A stretch of 64,000 nucleotides of DNA. It comes from an uncultured Clostridia bacterium. GTDB taxonomy: Bacteria > Bacillota > Clostridia > Lachnospirales > Lachnospiraceae. Shown here piece after piece: positions 53,892-63,705 of the stretch. The stretch covers positions 1 through 64,000 of the forward strand of contig CAOKVX010000005.1 of NCBI GenBank assembly GCA_948472945.1, written 5' to 3'. Numbering within the stretch: position 1 is the first letter of the stretch; each line of letters opens with the position of its first letter. Below the pieces are notes generated by a model that saw only the letters and a program-made list of their open reading frames with translations, was not told the origin of the DNA and did not search any database. A program made the translations under genes and the position numbers.

Positions 53892-53926
53892 AACAGGACG
53901 CCGTAAAAAAACTACGGCGTCCTGTT
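53892..53926. terminator. Perfect 14-bp hairpin between the defence pair and the phosphoesterase gene
   Basis: AACAGGACGCCGTA (53892-53905), loop AAAAAAC, TACGGCGTCCTGTT (53913-53926). It lies downstream of the phosphoesterase gene (minus strand). No long T-run follows on either strand, so termination is likely but not proven; it also marks the right edge of the AT-rich segment. Confidence 0.55.
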
Positions 53927-53966
53927 TAATGTTACAATTACTCAAACAACAATTGTCAAATAGAGA

Positions 53967-56045
53967 TTATTTAAGTTTTATTTTTTTTACTGTACTGAAC
54001 TGGCCATATACTTTCTTGCCGTTTATGGTCTTATATCCGCAGACTTTTATATAATAATTCTTCTTTGCCTTTAATTTAGAAAAAGTAATTTTATTACGTT
54101 TTGAAAATAAACTTTTCGCGGACTTGCCCTTAAATTTCTTATTTGTGGATATAAACGCGCGATATCCCTTAATTCCTGATATTTTTTTTACGGTAATCAC
54201 AGCTTTTTTGGACTTATTGTTGATTTTAACCGATTTTATTTTTGCCCTTGCAACTGCGATTACCGGCTCAGGTACCGCAGTAACCAAATTCGACGGCGGT
54301 GTTACCACAGGTTTTGGAGTATCTTGCGGAGCCTGCGTTACCGGAGCATCAGTAACTGTAGAATCATCCGGCTTTGGCGTCGGAGTCTCCTTAACTTTCA
54401 TGTATACGGTGTATGGTTCAATATCCCAGCTCCCCGCATCCTGCGTTCCATAATTTTTCATTGAGAAAACAATTCTGTCATTATAGACGTATACCATCAT
54501 GGCCTGCACAACCTTTGAGTTGTTTTCGTGTACCCACCCGTCTATACTGTTATTATAATAGCGCATAGAGCCCATGAAAAGTGTAGTAAAGCTTTTTTTA
54601 CCATATTCGACCGTATTGTCCTGCTCTCCGTTTTGTTCCCCGTTCTGTTCTTCATCTTCAGGAACATTAAGATTTATATTGCCCTCCGCGTCCTCTTTTC
54701 GTTCAACTTCAAGCGCAAGCATCCTGTCGTTGGCGGCATGTAATGTTATATTCCTGTTGGTCAGAGCTTTATTTTTGTCTGCGACAAGTACATATTCCTT
54801 GGTTTCGTCAAACCTGCCGGCCTTAATATACCGGGTTTTCTGACCGTCCTTTACACATTCAAATAATTCAAGAGAAGTCCTGCTTCCATTAGCCCCGAAT
54901 GAAAAGGTTCCCGAGCCTGTGCTGTAATACACTCCGTTGCCTGCTGAATCGTCGGCTTTTGTTATTGTAACAGTCCCTCCGTCGTCCGCCACATTCCAGA
55001 CAACGCTGTCATCCGACGTTGTAAGGTTCACTCCGACGCCAAGGTTAAGCCCATTAGCAGTATTTTTAACGATATATCCCCCATCCTGCGGTGTGAATTT
55101 CCAAACAATCGTGTCACTGACTGATATTGTATCATTATCATCGGTATCATCTTGTTTCGGAGCATTCATAACATTTCCAAATTCGTCGTATTCAGTTACC
55201 CTCTGTGCAGTATCTGTTCTTATGTAGGCGGTATCCGTCGCATGGTCATGTCCATATAAATAAAACACATTAGGGTATCCTGAAAGTATGTCTTTCAATC
55301 TCTGGCCTGAAGCTTCAATAAGACCTTTGTCCGGCGAGGACAGGCTGTTTGAATCCCTGAAAGGAAAATGTCCTATTATAAACACCGGCTTTTCCGTACC
55401 TATTTCCCAAAGCATATTCTCAAGCCACTCGTATGCGCCGTCAGAATATGTATAGTTGTAATGCTGCTTTCCTCCCTCAAGTATCTCATAAGAATTACTC
55501 ATACATATGAAGTCAATATCGTTTACCTTGTAGTGATAACTGCATACATAATCTATACCTTTATAATTTTCGATATAAATGTCGTCCTCGTCAGTTACCT
55601 CTCCCATTGTAGGTTCCGTAAAACGGTTATAGTAATCCGCGGAGTTATAACTGCTCTCTCCGGCATTATAATCGTGGTTTCCGGTAATCCACATAGTTTT
55701 AGGCGAAAGTTCGGTTAACTTATCCTGCACCATATCGAGGATTCTGTACATTTTACTTTCACTTGTCTGGTTATCACTTGATACATCTCCCCCGACGACC
55801 ACAAAATCAACGTCTTCTTCGTCATCTTTCATCTGGTCAATCGTATCCGAGATGGTTCCCCTTATTTTCGAATTATCGCCCGTAATTATAGGTCCCTGAT
55901 TATGTAAATCCGACAGGCACGCAAATGTGACTATCGGTTTCTCCGAATCTGCAAAAACCATATTTTTTTGAAGCGGCACAAAAATTGACGCAGTCAAAGA
56001 TAATATACAACACAGCGAAATAATTATTTTTTTATATGTACTCAT
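53967..56045 (-). CDS. Secreted metallophosphoesterase with C-terminal FN3-like domain
   Basis: Exported protein of 692 residues. The signal peptide (about 1-32) is followed by a calcineurin-type phosphoesterase domain (about 36-300) with all metal motifs: SDLHN, GGDVSSD, GNHDYN, GHFPF and YGHDHA. A beta-trefoil-like region (about 325-440) resembles a carbohydrate-binding part, then a Thr/Pro linker and a fibronectin-type module ending in CGYKTINGKKVYGQFS. The substrate (phosphate ester outside the cell) is not known. GGAGG precedes the ATG. The gene is monocistronic. Confidence 0.9.
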   Translation of the reverse strand: MSTYKKIIISLCCILSLTASIFVPLQKNMVFADSEKPIVTFACLSDLHNQGPIITGDNSKIRGTISDTIDQMKDDEEDVDFVVVGGDVSSDNQTSESKMYRILDMVQDKLTELSPKTMWITGNHDYNAGESSYNSADYYNRFTEPTMGEVTDEDDIYIENYKGIDYVCSYHYKVNDIDFICMSNSYEILEGGKQHYNYTYSDGAYEWLENMLWEIGTEKPVFIIGHFPFRDSNSLSSPDKGLIEASGQRLKDILSGYPNVFYLYGHDHATDTAYIRTDTAQRVTEYDEFGNVMNAPKQDDTDDNDTISVSDTIVWKFTPQDGGYIVKNTANGLNLGVGVNLTTSDDSVVWNVADDGGTVTITKADDSAGNGVYYSTGSGTFSFGANGSRTSLELFECVKDGQKTRYIKAGRFDETKEYVLVADKNKALTNRNITLHAANDRMLALEVERKEDAEGNINLNVPEDEEQNGEQNGEQDNTVEYGKKSFTTLFMGSMRYYNNSIDGWVHENNSKVVQAMMVYVYNDRIVFSMKNYGTQDAGSWDIEPYTVYMKVKETPTPKPDDSTVTDAPVTQAPQDTPKPVVTPPSNLVTAVPEPVIAVARAKIKSVKINNKSKKAVITVKKISGIKGYRAFISTNKKFKGKSAKSLFSKRNKITFSKLKAKKNYYIKVCGYKTINGKKVYGQFSTVKKIKLK

Positions 56046-56147
56046 ATTATTTTCCTCCTTTGTTTTATGTGTAATTATATTTTATAAGATTTTTTCTAAA
56101 GGAAAATAATAATATAAGTTTTAAATATGCTAAAATGTTTAAATATA

Positions 56148-56186
56148 AACAGATACCTTATTCCATAGAGGAGTAAGGTATCTGTT
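56148..56186 (-). terminator. Terminator after the GH43 operon
   Basis: AACAGATACCTTA (56148-56160) and TAAGGTATCTGTT (56174-56186) form a perfect 13-bp stem. On the minus strand the stem follows the GH43 gene stop codon by about 25 bases and is followed by an AT-rich TATATTTAAACATTTT. Confidence 0.7.
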
Positions 56187-56210
56187 TGGAATAAATATAT
56201 ATTTATTTCT

Positions 56211-59165
56211 TTAGCTCTTAAATGATCTTTTTTTGCTCCACTTACTGTAAACTTTTGCTCCATTAACCGTTTTATAGGTTCTTACCTGAACAAAATATTT
56301 ATGTCCCTTTTTAAGTTTACTTATTGTAACAGAAAGTTTTGAAGCTTTCTTTATCGTAACCTTTTTGGAAGCTTTCATGTTTTTCTTGAGGGAGTAGCGA
56401 ATCTGATAGCCCTTAACCCCCTTGACTTTCTTTGTCAGCGTAACCTTTGCTTTCTTGCCTGAAAGCTTCTTAACGCTTTTTATAGAAGTATTCTTCAGAG
56501 TTATTTTAGAAGATATGTTATCGGTCTTTGAAGGCTGTACGCTGCCGCCTCCGACGGCCGGTGGGTTGATTACCTGACTGTTTCCGCCGTTATCAGGAGC
56601 CTGCGGCTCATTAGGGTCCGCAATTTTAACCTTAGCCGTAACCGCACGGTATTCCTCAAGCAAATCTCTGGAGTCCGTCAGCGTCAGGTTTGGCTCGCCG
56701 TCCATATCAAACTGTACTCGGCGCACGCCTGTAGTTCTTGCGCTGTTCCACTTAGGTCCTCTTGCATGGTATACAAACAGCAGCTCACCGTTCGTGTCTT
56801 TTACAAAACTGCTGTGTCCCGTACCGAACTCACCCTCCACCGAAAATGATGACAGTATCGGGTAATTGCTTTTAATCCAGCTGTCAGGATTCAACAAATC
56901 AGCTTCAACATCAGCTTTAAGAAGACCTACCGAATACGTATTATCCACCGAAGCTCCTGAGTAAGTCATATATACTGTTCCGTCCCTTACCACAACATAT
57001 CCTCCCTCGTTCACTACGCCGTGGTTCGACTCCCAGCTATACTGGTCGCCGCCAATAAGTATCGCGTCGCTTGTCAGAATCCACGGCTGTTCAGGGTCGC
57101 ACGTCGCAATATACATAAGCGCGCCTCTTCCCCAGCCGTTCTTTTCATCTCTGCCCGACCATGCGACATATGAAGTTCCGTTTACTTCAAAGTACGTCAT
57201 ATCAATAGCCATAGCATGGTTGTGGAAAAACTTGCCTGTATCATGTTTGACTTCATGCATTGCCCCCCAGTCATCCGGATTCTTAGGGTCGGTTCCCTCA
57301 AGCTGCATTACCCGGGCATAAAAGTTGAGAGCAAAAAACAAGGTGAGCTTTCCGTTTACGATATGAAGTTCCGGAGCCCAGAAAGCGCCCATGTCCTTAG
57401 TAATGCCCTGCTTATTCAGGTCAAGGATATTATAAAATTTTACGCCGTCCTCAAACAGACCTCTGACCGTATCCGCTTCGCGGAGATAAAAACCAATGTT
57501 GCCGTTTGCATCATTTGTCGCGATAAAATAATAATGCCCGTTCCAGTAACATATATTAGGGTCGGCCCAGTTTTTAGTAAGGCTGTCGTATGATTTTATT
57601 GTATTGCCGTCCTTATTATATATATATTGTTCCTCTTCCAAATCACACTTTCCATCCCAGTCCAAAGCGCTCCCAAAACCATAATCATTGCCGGAAAGAA
57701 CATTTCCCGTAATCGTATATGTACTTCCAAGCTTTGAAAAATCTACGTTTGAATAATCCCACTCCACTTCTTTTTCATTTGTTGAACCGTCCGAATACAC
57801 AGCCGTAACCTTTGCTTTTTCTATGTCGGTCCCGGATAACGCCTTTATCTCAGGCACTCTGATATCCGTGTTAACTAACGGCAATATTTTTTTTGTAACG
57901 CGCTCGCTTACCTGCCGGCTTACGGGGATAATATTTCTCGGCACCGCGTCTGTTATATCAGTTTCCTTAGAGGTAAAGCAAAGTACGTTTCCCTCTTTGG
58001 TTTCAATAATAGAATTTTCATCTAACACGTCTCTCATTGTGGTTTTGTAAAATCTGCCTTCCACGTCCTCCCAGTGGATTACATAATTTTCTGCCGACGT
58101 GTCATACTCGCATGTCGCGTTCTTTATAAAATTATCGCCGAGTTTTATAAATTTTGCCCTGCCATAGTGCAGTAAATCATCCGTAGTATATACGGCCACC
58201 ATCCCTTTATGGTCTTCATCATATTGTAGGTTAGGATTCTTCTGGTCATTACCCATGTCGAGGTGCTGCGACATAACCGCATATCCCCCATCCTTTAAAT
58301 AGAATAAATATGGGTAATCTAAAAGCTTAGTCACAAGATTATTTGTATCATCCGTATAATAGCCTGTTGCAAACAGCACTCCGCTGTTATAATTGAGCGC
58401 TTCGTAATTCTCACCGTCGCCGCTATACGCAAGGTGCATGCTAAACGCGAGATTCTCATCATACTGTTCATATGAGTCCACAACCCTTGTATAACACATG
58501 TATTTTGAAGAACCCTTTGGCAATATGCAAACCTTGAAAGTTCTGGAGGCAGATAATCCGTTAAGGGTAAAATTAGCCGTCACCTCTGTGTTAACAGTCT
58601 CCGTTATCTCACCTGACACAGCTCCGTCTCCCGATATAAGCTCTGTTCCGGTATATGATACGCTTCCCGAACCATAAGAAGCAGGCAGCTTATCACCCGC
58701 GGCAATATGTGAATTTACAAGAAAATTCTCTTTAAAGCTTTCCATTTGCCCCGACTGTGACAATACAGGAACTGTAAATTCCTTTGACACACTATAGCCG
58801 TTCAGTGACACATTAGCCGTTAAAGTAACTGTTGTATCGCGGTCAGCCCAAGCCACGGCTCCGTCATCTGAAATAATATCCCGATCTGAGGACGTCCATG
58901 TAATATCGGCCGTCTTTCCGTGGTCCCTTATCTGCGACGGCAGTGTAATATTGCCGTCTTTCATAACAGCGCCGTCCGGAATTACGTTGCTCAAATCAAC
59001 TTTGGGAATAAAGTGCTGCGATATTGTCTTTACCACGGCATCCCCGTCCTCTGCGGCCAAAACATATTGTCCCCCCATTTTTCCCATCTCCGGCGCAATA
59101 CTGCATGTACACAGTATTGACGCCAAAGAAACACATATAATCTTTGATACGATTTTCTTCCTCAT
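56211..59165 (-). CDS. Secreted GH43-family glycosidase with Ig-like and FN3-like domains
   Basis: Exported enzyme of 984 residues. A signal peptide (about 1-38) precedes Ig-like modules (50-215, with DITWTSSDRDIISDDGAV), a first five-bladed-propeller-like region (about 220-400), an Ig-like module, and the GH43 catalytic propeller. The latter has NWADPNICYW (catalytic Asp about 535), FWAPELH (about 594, modulating Asp position replaced in this subfamily by APE) and GTGHSSFVKD. It ends in an FN3-like module with RTYKTVNGAKVYSKWS. It should hydrolyse arabinan or arabinoxylan side chains outside the cell. GGAGG precedes the ATG. It is the second gene of an operon whose first gene is broken. Confidence 0.88.
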   Translation of the reverse strand: MRKKIVSKIICVSLASILCTCSIAPEMGKMGGQYVLAAEDGDAVVKTISQHFIPKVDLSNVIPDGAVMKDGNITLPSQIRDHGKTADITWTSSDRDIISDDGAVAWADRDTTVTLTANVSLNGYSVSKEFTVPVLSQSGQMESFKENFLVNSHIAAGDKLPASYGSGSVSYTGTELISGDGAVSGEITETVNTEVTANFTLNGLSASRTFKVCILPKGSSKYMCYTRVVDSYEQYDENLAFSMHLAYSGDGENYEALNYNSGVLFATGYYTDDTNNLVTKLLDYPYLFYLKDGGYAVMSQHLDMGNDQKNPNLQYDEDHKGMVAVYTTDDLLHYGRAKFIKLGDNFIKNATCEYDTSAENYVIHWEDVEGRFYKTTMRDVLDENSIIETKEGNVLCFTSKETDITDAVPRNIIPVSRQVSERVTKKILPLVNTDIRVPEIKALSGTDIEKAKVTAVYSDGSTNEKEVEWDYSNVDFSKLGSTYTITGNVLSGNDYGFGSALDWDGKCDLEEEQYIYNKDGNTIKSYDSLTKNWADPNICYWNGHYYFIATNDANGNIGFYLREADTVRGLFEDGVKFYNILDLNKQGITKDMGAFWAPELHIVNGKLTLFFALNFYARVMQLEGTDPKNPDDWGAMHEVKHDTGKFFHNHAMAIDMTYFEVNGTSYVAWSGRDEKNGWGRGALMYIATCDPEQPWILTSDAILIGGDQYSWESNHGVVNEGGYVVVRDGTVYMTYSGASVDNTYSVGLLKADVEADLLNPDSWIKSNYPILSSFSVEGEFGTGHSSFVKDTNGELLFVYHARGPKWNSARTTGVRRVQFDMDGEPNLTLTDSRDLLEEYRAVTAKVKIADPNEPQAPDNGGNSQVINPPAVGGGSVQPSKTDNISSKITLKNTSIKSVKKLSGKKAKVTLTKKVKGVKGYQIRYSLKKNMKASKKVTIKKASKLSVTISKLKKGHKYFVQVRTYKTVNGAKVYSKWSKKRSFKS

Positions 59166-59225
59166 AATGCTGCGCCTCCATATTTTTAATATTGATGTTA
59201 TATAGTTGATGATTAACTTTTTATA

Positions 59226-61793
59226 TCACCGAATATATAGCTTATCATTCTTAAAAAGCTTTTTATAAGCCTTGAATTTCTTTTTAGGAACAATAATCTT
59301 TAAACTTCTTGGCGTCTCCTTAAATGCATTTTTGCCGACGCTTTCAAGATTAGCCGTTTTAACTGTAACTTTCTTCAGCTTCTTACATTTATAAAAAGCC
59401 TTTTTGCCAATCCCGGTGACTTTAAAAGACTTTCCGTTAATCTTAACCGTTTTAGGAATTGTTATTTTCCGTATAGTCTTTCTATTGATCCCGGAGAAAG
59501 CGACTGTTCCCTTTCCCGAAGCGCTGACGCTTAAAACTGTATATTTTGCATTTCCTATATTCTTTACATCGCCCGCTTTAATATTCACACGTTCTTTATT
59601 GCCGTTATCCTTGTTATTATCAATAGCAGTATTTACAGGCAGGTTATTACCGCCTGCGTTTACCGTGGCATCCGATACCTTAATCTTAACCGTAACCGTT
59701 CTAAGGTTTGGAGCCAGATACTCCTCCGGGCTAAGGTTACAGACAGGGAATCCCTCATAATTAAACACTACATGCTTCGCATACGCATGGCGTCCGGGAT
59801 CAACCAAGCCGTACTTGGCATCGCCCGTCGCTCCGGGGTAACTGTCTTCCCAGTCTCTGGCATGGTATATAATAACCGGATTTCCGTTTTCATCAATCGT
59901 AAATGAGTTATGGCCGGGTCCAAACGTACCGGTATATTCTCCCTCGCCTTCCGCAAACAGCCCGCTGTCTCCATGCCCCGTTACCTTGTCAGTTCCATCC
60001 GTCAAACTATAGTCAGCCTTTTTAACTGTTGTCGTAAGGTCCGGCGTGCTAAGTATAGGGAACGGGTATTTCTCCCAGCTGTCAGGGTCCATAAAGTCCG
60101 AATCAATATTTGTCCACAGCACGCATACACAGTACATCATATCGACTGTGCATCCCGCATACACAATAAATATTTTATCATCATGAATAAGAACAGAGGA
60201 CGCTTCCTGAATCGCCTGTCCCGGCATACCGTTAACACTTCCAAACCCTGCTTTTCCCGCGCCGATATTTGTTTCAAATGCCCTGTCAGCTCCGGACAGG
60301 CGTACAAGTTTGTCTGTAGGATATAACGGGTCCTCCGGGTCAACCTTGGTAATCCACAGCCGCGCTGATTTTGGAGTGACGTAATAACTCTGTCCGTCAT
60401 ACTCAAAATATGTAGTATCAAAAGCCCCTACCGACTGATTATCGGTAGTATTATGAATATATCCGGTATATTCCCAACTGTCCGCATCCATCAAATCGTC
60501 TCCGTTACATGAAAATATGCACTGTCTTGTACTTGATTTGCCATCACCCGGCTCCGTAACCTGACCCTGCACTATTATTCTCCATTTCCCACCGATTTTA
60601 TGAATTTCTGGAGCCCAAAACCATCCGGTTACCTTAGTTCCATCCTCTGATGTTTCATTCCTCCATATCTCGATTTCCTCCGCGTCCGCAATATCATTCA
60701 GCGTGTCAGCCTGTCGTATTACTACCGCGTCATACGCCCCGCCGCCGCTTGCCGACCTCTCGTTTAAGTCGGAGCCTGTAAAATAATAAACGCCCTTTTC
60801 CTCATCATATATAGCGTACGGGTCCGCCCTGTACAGGGCTAAAGGACTGTTGTATTCCGTTGTCGCCCTTATATTTCCTGTTACCGTATATTCCCCTGCG
60901 GTAAAGTTTTTAAGGTTAATGCCATTCGTATTCCACTCAATGCCCATAGGCATTTTTGAACCGTCGCTGTATACAACATTAACCTTATCCGGGAGCACCG
61001 CTTCTTCCCCGGCCTTTATCTGAATGTCATTCACTTCGACCGCCACGCTATGAAGCTTGCCGTATTTTTTGCTTACCCTGTCATACTCCTCTCCGGTAAG
61101 TTCAAATACGGAGGCCTCTTCTGCAGAAGCATAATCCGGAAGAGCGGCATTTATCGAATCCTTTTTATATGACGCCTCTACAGGTTCTGAAAAGTTTTCA
61201 AAATCTTCGGTCGTCGTTACATATGATTTTCCGTCCCCGCCTTCCCAAAAAATATCGTATGATAATGTTCCTGCATTATATTTAACCGTAGGATTCATTA
61301 CTACGATTCCGTCATTATTAAGCTTTCTAGTCTTCTGGCTGTGAAAATAGAGCAAATCATCCGAGTAATATACAATTATCTGGTCAGTTGTATTATCAAC
61401 TGCAGCTATCAGGCCATATGTTCCGTCGGCTCTGCGAAAGAGCGACGGCGAACCAAGCTTAGCACACCCCTCCGGCGACAATACCGCTTTGTTATTATTA
61501 AGCACCGTATACTCCTTTCCGTCCTTCGACAAACCATAATGCAGAACGTCTGTACGTTACGTATCCGTATATTCTTCTGACGGATACTGTGCAAACTCCG
61601 CACCCAAATCCGGCTCGTAACGTGCGACATATGTTGCTAGATAACCTCCCGTCTGTCCTTCTGACATAGCCTCAAACTCCTTCTTATTTTCTGCTTTGCA
61701 CAGAGAACCGCTTGTGTCAGGCGGCGACGTCGAAGTTAAAAGCAGCGTGCATTAAATTACTGCAGAAAACACCGTTTTAAATATTTTCCTCAT
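59226..61793 (-). pseudogene. GH43-type secreted glycosidase gene broken by two in-frame stops
   Basis: Reading from the ATG at 61793 (GGAGG seven bases upstream) gives a signal peptide that is interrupted by TAA at codon 14 (61752-61754) and again by TAA at codon 79 (61557-61559); the frame is otherwise open for 855 codons. The remainder encodes a GH43-like protein: first propeller region, Ig-like module, then RADPYAIYD (about codon 321), FWAPEIH (about 394) and GPGHNSF, and a C-terminal leucine-rich BspA-type repeat (VTGIGKKAFYKCKKLKKV). Internal initiation at a TTG at 61532 lacks a ribosome binding site and would not be secreted. Read errors are a second explanation, but two independent substitutions would be needed. 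It lies 60 bases upstream of the intact GH43 gene. Confidence 0.8.
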
Positions 61794-61861
61794 GTTAAAA
61801 CCTCCTCTATTACATTAGACAATAGCAGTTCATACCTTCTACATAAATATATTATAATTAT

Positions 61862-61890
61862 TTGACAATTTTCGTTCAATGATATAAATT
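61862..61890 (+). promoter_or_regulatory. Candidate promoter of the AraC-family gene
   Basis: TTGACA (61862-61867) followed after 17 bases by TAAATT (61885-61890), or after 15 bases by TATAAA (61883-61888). It lies in the divergent gap between the AraC gene and the broken GH43 gene. Confidence 0.5.
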
Positions 61891-61943
61891 AATAATTAAT
61901 TGATATATCTCACAGTTTTCTTTTGCAGGAGGACACACCGTCA

Positions 61944-62723
61944 ATGTTTTTTATAAAGTACGTCGTTATTAATCCAAGCATTACTGACTATTTTGAGTGC
62001 GACATGAAAAACGGAATTTACAATGACCTTTTGTTAATTCCGACAACTCCTTTTGTCACGAGGATAAACGGCAGGTTCTGCAAACATCCCGCTTATACCG
62101 CTTTCTTCTTTCCAAAAGAAACGCCATATTTCTATGCTCCCGCGTCACTACCGTATAAAGATTATTTTATTCAATTTACAAGCGACAAATCCGTCACGGA
62201 AGAATATATGATACCGCCTTTACAGCCGATAAATTTATGCGACCCTGCGCGGATTTTTGATTTAATTGAGATTATTGCTTTTGAAAATATTGCAGGCAGC
62301 CCCAACCGCGATGAAATATTGAACAATCTTATGAAAACATTATTTTTAAAAATATGTGAGTCCGGTACAAATACAAATACGATTAAACATTATAATGAGC
62401 TGCTAAATGTAAGACGCGATATATTTAATTATCCGGAAAGAAATATGACGCTTGAGATGCTGGCAGATAAACTTCACATAAGCCCTAATTACTTCCACTC
62501 GCTATATAAAATAGCTTTCGGCAGAACCTTTATGCAGGATATTATAGAAAGCCGCATACAACACGCCAAATACTTTCTTGCATACAGCAATCAGCCTGTA
62601 AACCTTATCGCTGTAAACTGCGGATATAACAATACGGAACATTTCTGCAGGCAGTTTAAAAAAACAACGGGATTTACCCCGCTGCAGTATAGAAAAAATA
62701 AGATACATACTAACGGCAGATAA
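61944..62723 (+). CDS. AraC-family transcriptional regulator
   Basis: Regulator of 259 residues. The N-terminal part is a cupin-like sensing domain (NPSITDYFECDMKN, PAYTAFFFPKETP), and the C-terminal 100 residues are the double helix-turn-helix: LTLEMLADKLHISPNYFHSLYKI, then NLIAVNCGYNNTEHFCRQFKKTTGFTPLQYR. It is divergent from the GH43 operon and so a natural activator of it, responding to a sugar. GGAGG is 11 bases before the chosen ATG; a TTG seven codons upstream is less likely. It is followed by an ABC transporter after 95 bases. Confidence 0.92.
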   Translation: MFFIKYVVINPSITDYFECDMKNGIYNDLLLIPTTPFVTRINGRFCKHPAYTAFFFPKETPYFYAPASLPYKDYFIQFTSDKSVTEEYMIPPLQPINLCDPARIFDLIEIIAFENIAGSPNRDEILNNLMKTLFLKICESGTNTNTIKHYNELLNVRRDIFNYPERNMTLEMLADKLHISPNYFHSLYKIAFGRTFMQDIIESRIQHAKYFLAYSNQPVNLIAVNCGYNNTEHFCRQFKKTTGFTPLQYRKNKIHTNGR

Positions 62724-62818
62724 AATCTTTTTGCGGCTGATTTTATCATTGAACATCAATTTTACTTTTCCTTTTTTATTTGATATAATAAATTCCTAAA
62801 AGGCAGGAGAACTACATA

Positions 62819-63610
62819 ATGATTACAATGGAAAACGTATGTAAAACATATAAAATTGCAAAAAGAAACGCGGGGTTTGCACAGGCATGCAAATCTCTTT
62901 TTCACCGTGAATACGAGACGATCTGCGCATTAAATAATGTGTCTTTTACTATTAACGACGGTGAGATGGTCGGTTACATTGGCCCAAATGGCGCGGGTAA
63001 GAGTTCTACAATTAAAATACTAAGCGGCATCTTAACCCCCGACAGCGGAAAAGTTTTAGTAAACGGTAAGATTCCTCAAAAAAACAGAATAGAGCACGTA
63101 AAAAATATCGGCGTTGTTTTCGGACAGCGCTCCCAGCTATGGTGGGATGTACCGGTTATCGATTCATTTGAGTTGTTAAAGGATATATATTCCATACCTG
63201 AGTCAGATTACAAAAACAATTTGGATGAACTGACGGAGCTGCTTGATTTAGCGCATCTTTTGCGCTCTCCTGCAAGACAGCTCTCACTCGGACAGCGAAT
63301 GAGATGTGAAATTGCGGCTTCACTTCTTCACAGCCCGCACATATTGTTTTTGGACGAGCCGACAATCGGACTTGACGCCGTGTCAAAACTCGCGGTGCGA
63401 GATTTTATTTTGAAACAGAATAAAATTCACGGAACAACTGTTATTCTCACAACTCATGACATGCAGGACATAGAGGCGCTTACAAGCAGAATAATTCTAA
63501 TAGGTAAGGGCAGGATTCTTATGGACGGCACTCTCGACGACATAAAAAAAGGTAATGACAATAATATAGACGAAACCATCGCAGAGCTGTACCGCGCATA
63601 TGATATATAG
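62819..63610 (+). CDS. ABC-2 type transporter ATP-binding protein
   Basis: ATPase of 263 residues with Walker A GPNGAGKSS, signature LSLGQRMRCEIAA, Walker B LFLDEPTIGLD and H-loop TTHDM. GVVFGQRSQLWWDVP is typical of the subfamily that pairs with DUF990-type permeases. Members of this family usually have about 60 more residues at the C-terminus; here, after GRILMDG, only a short stretch (KKGNDNNIDETIAELYRAYDI, split here from the domain) remains, so the regulatory domain is shortened. GGAG lies before the ATG. It is followed by the permease gene. Confidence 0.9.
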   Translation: MITMENVCKTYKIAKRNAGFAQACKSLFHREYETICALNNVSFTINDGEMVGYIGPNGAGKSSTIKILSGILTPDSGKVLVNGKIPQKNRIEHVKNIGVVFGQRSQLWWDVPVIDSFELLKDIYSIPESDYKNNLDELTELLDLAHLLRSPARQLSLGQRMRCEIAASLLHSPHILFLDEPTIGLDAVSKLAVRDFILKQNKIHGTTVILTTHDMQDIEALTSRIILIGKGRILMDGTLDDIKKGNDNNIDETIAELYRAYDI

Positions 63611-63631
63611 CGCAAAAAAGCATAACTGAAC

Positions 63632-63650
63632 AAGCGTCCGGCGGACGCTT
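63632..63650. other. Hairpin between the ABC ATPase and permease genes
   Basis: AAGCGTCC (63632-63639), GGC loop region and GGACGCTT (63643-63650). No T-run follows. It could modulate the stoichiometry of the two transporter genes or process their mRNA; this is a guess. Confidence 0.45.
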
Positions 63651-63705
63651 AGGGCCGTTGCTTGCGGAAATAATGTTCTTACACGTTCAGGAAAGGATTT
63701 CTTAC

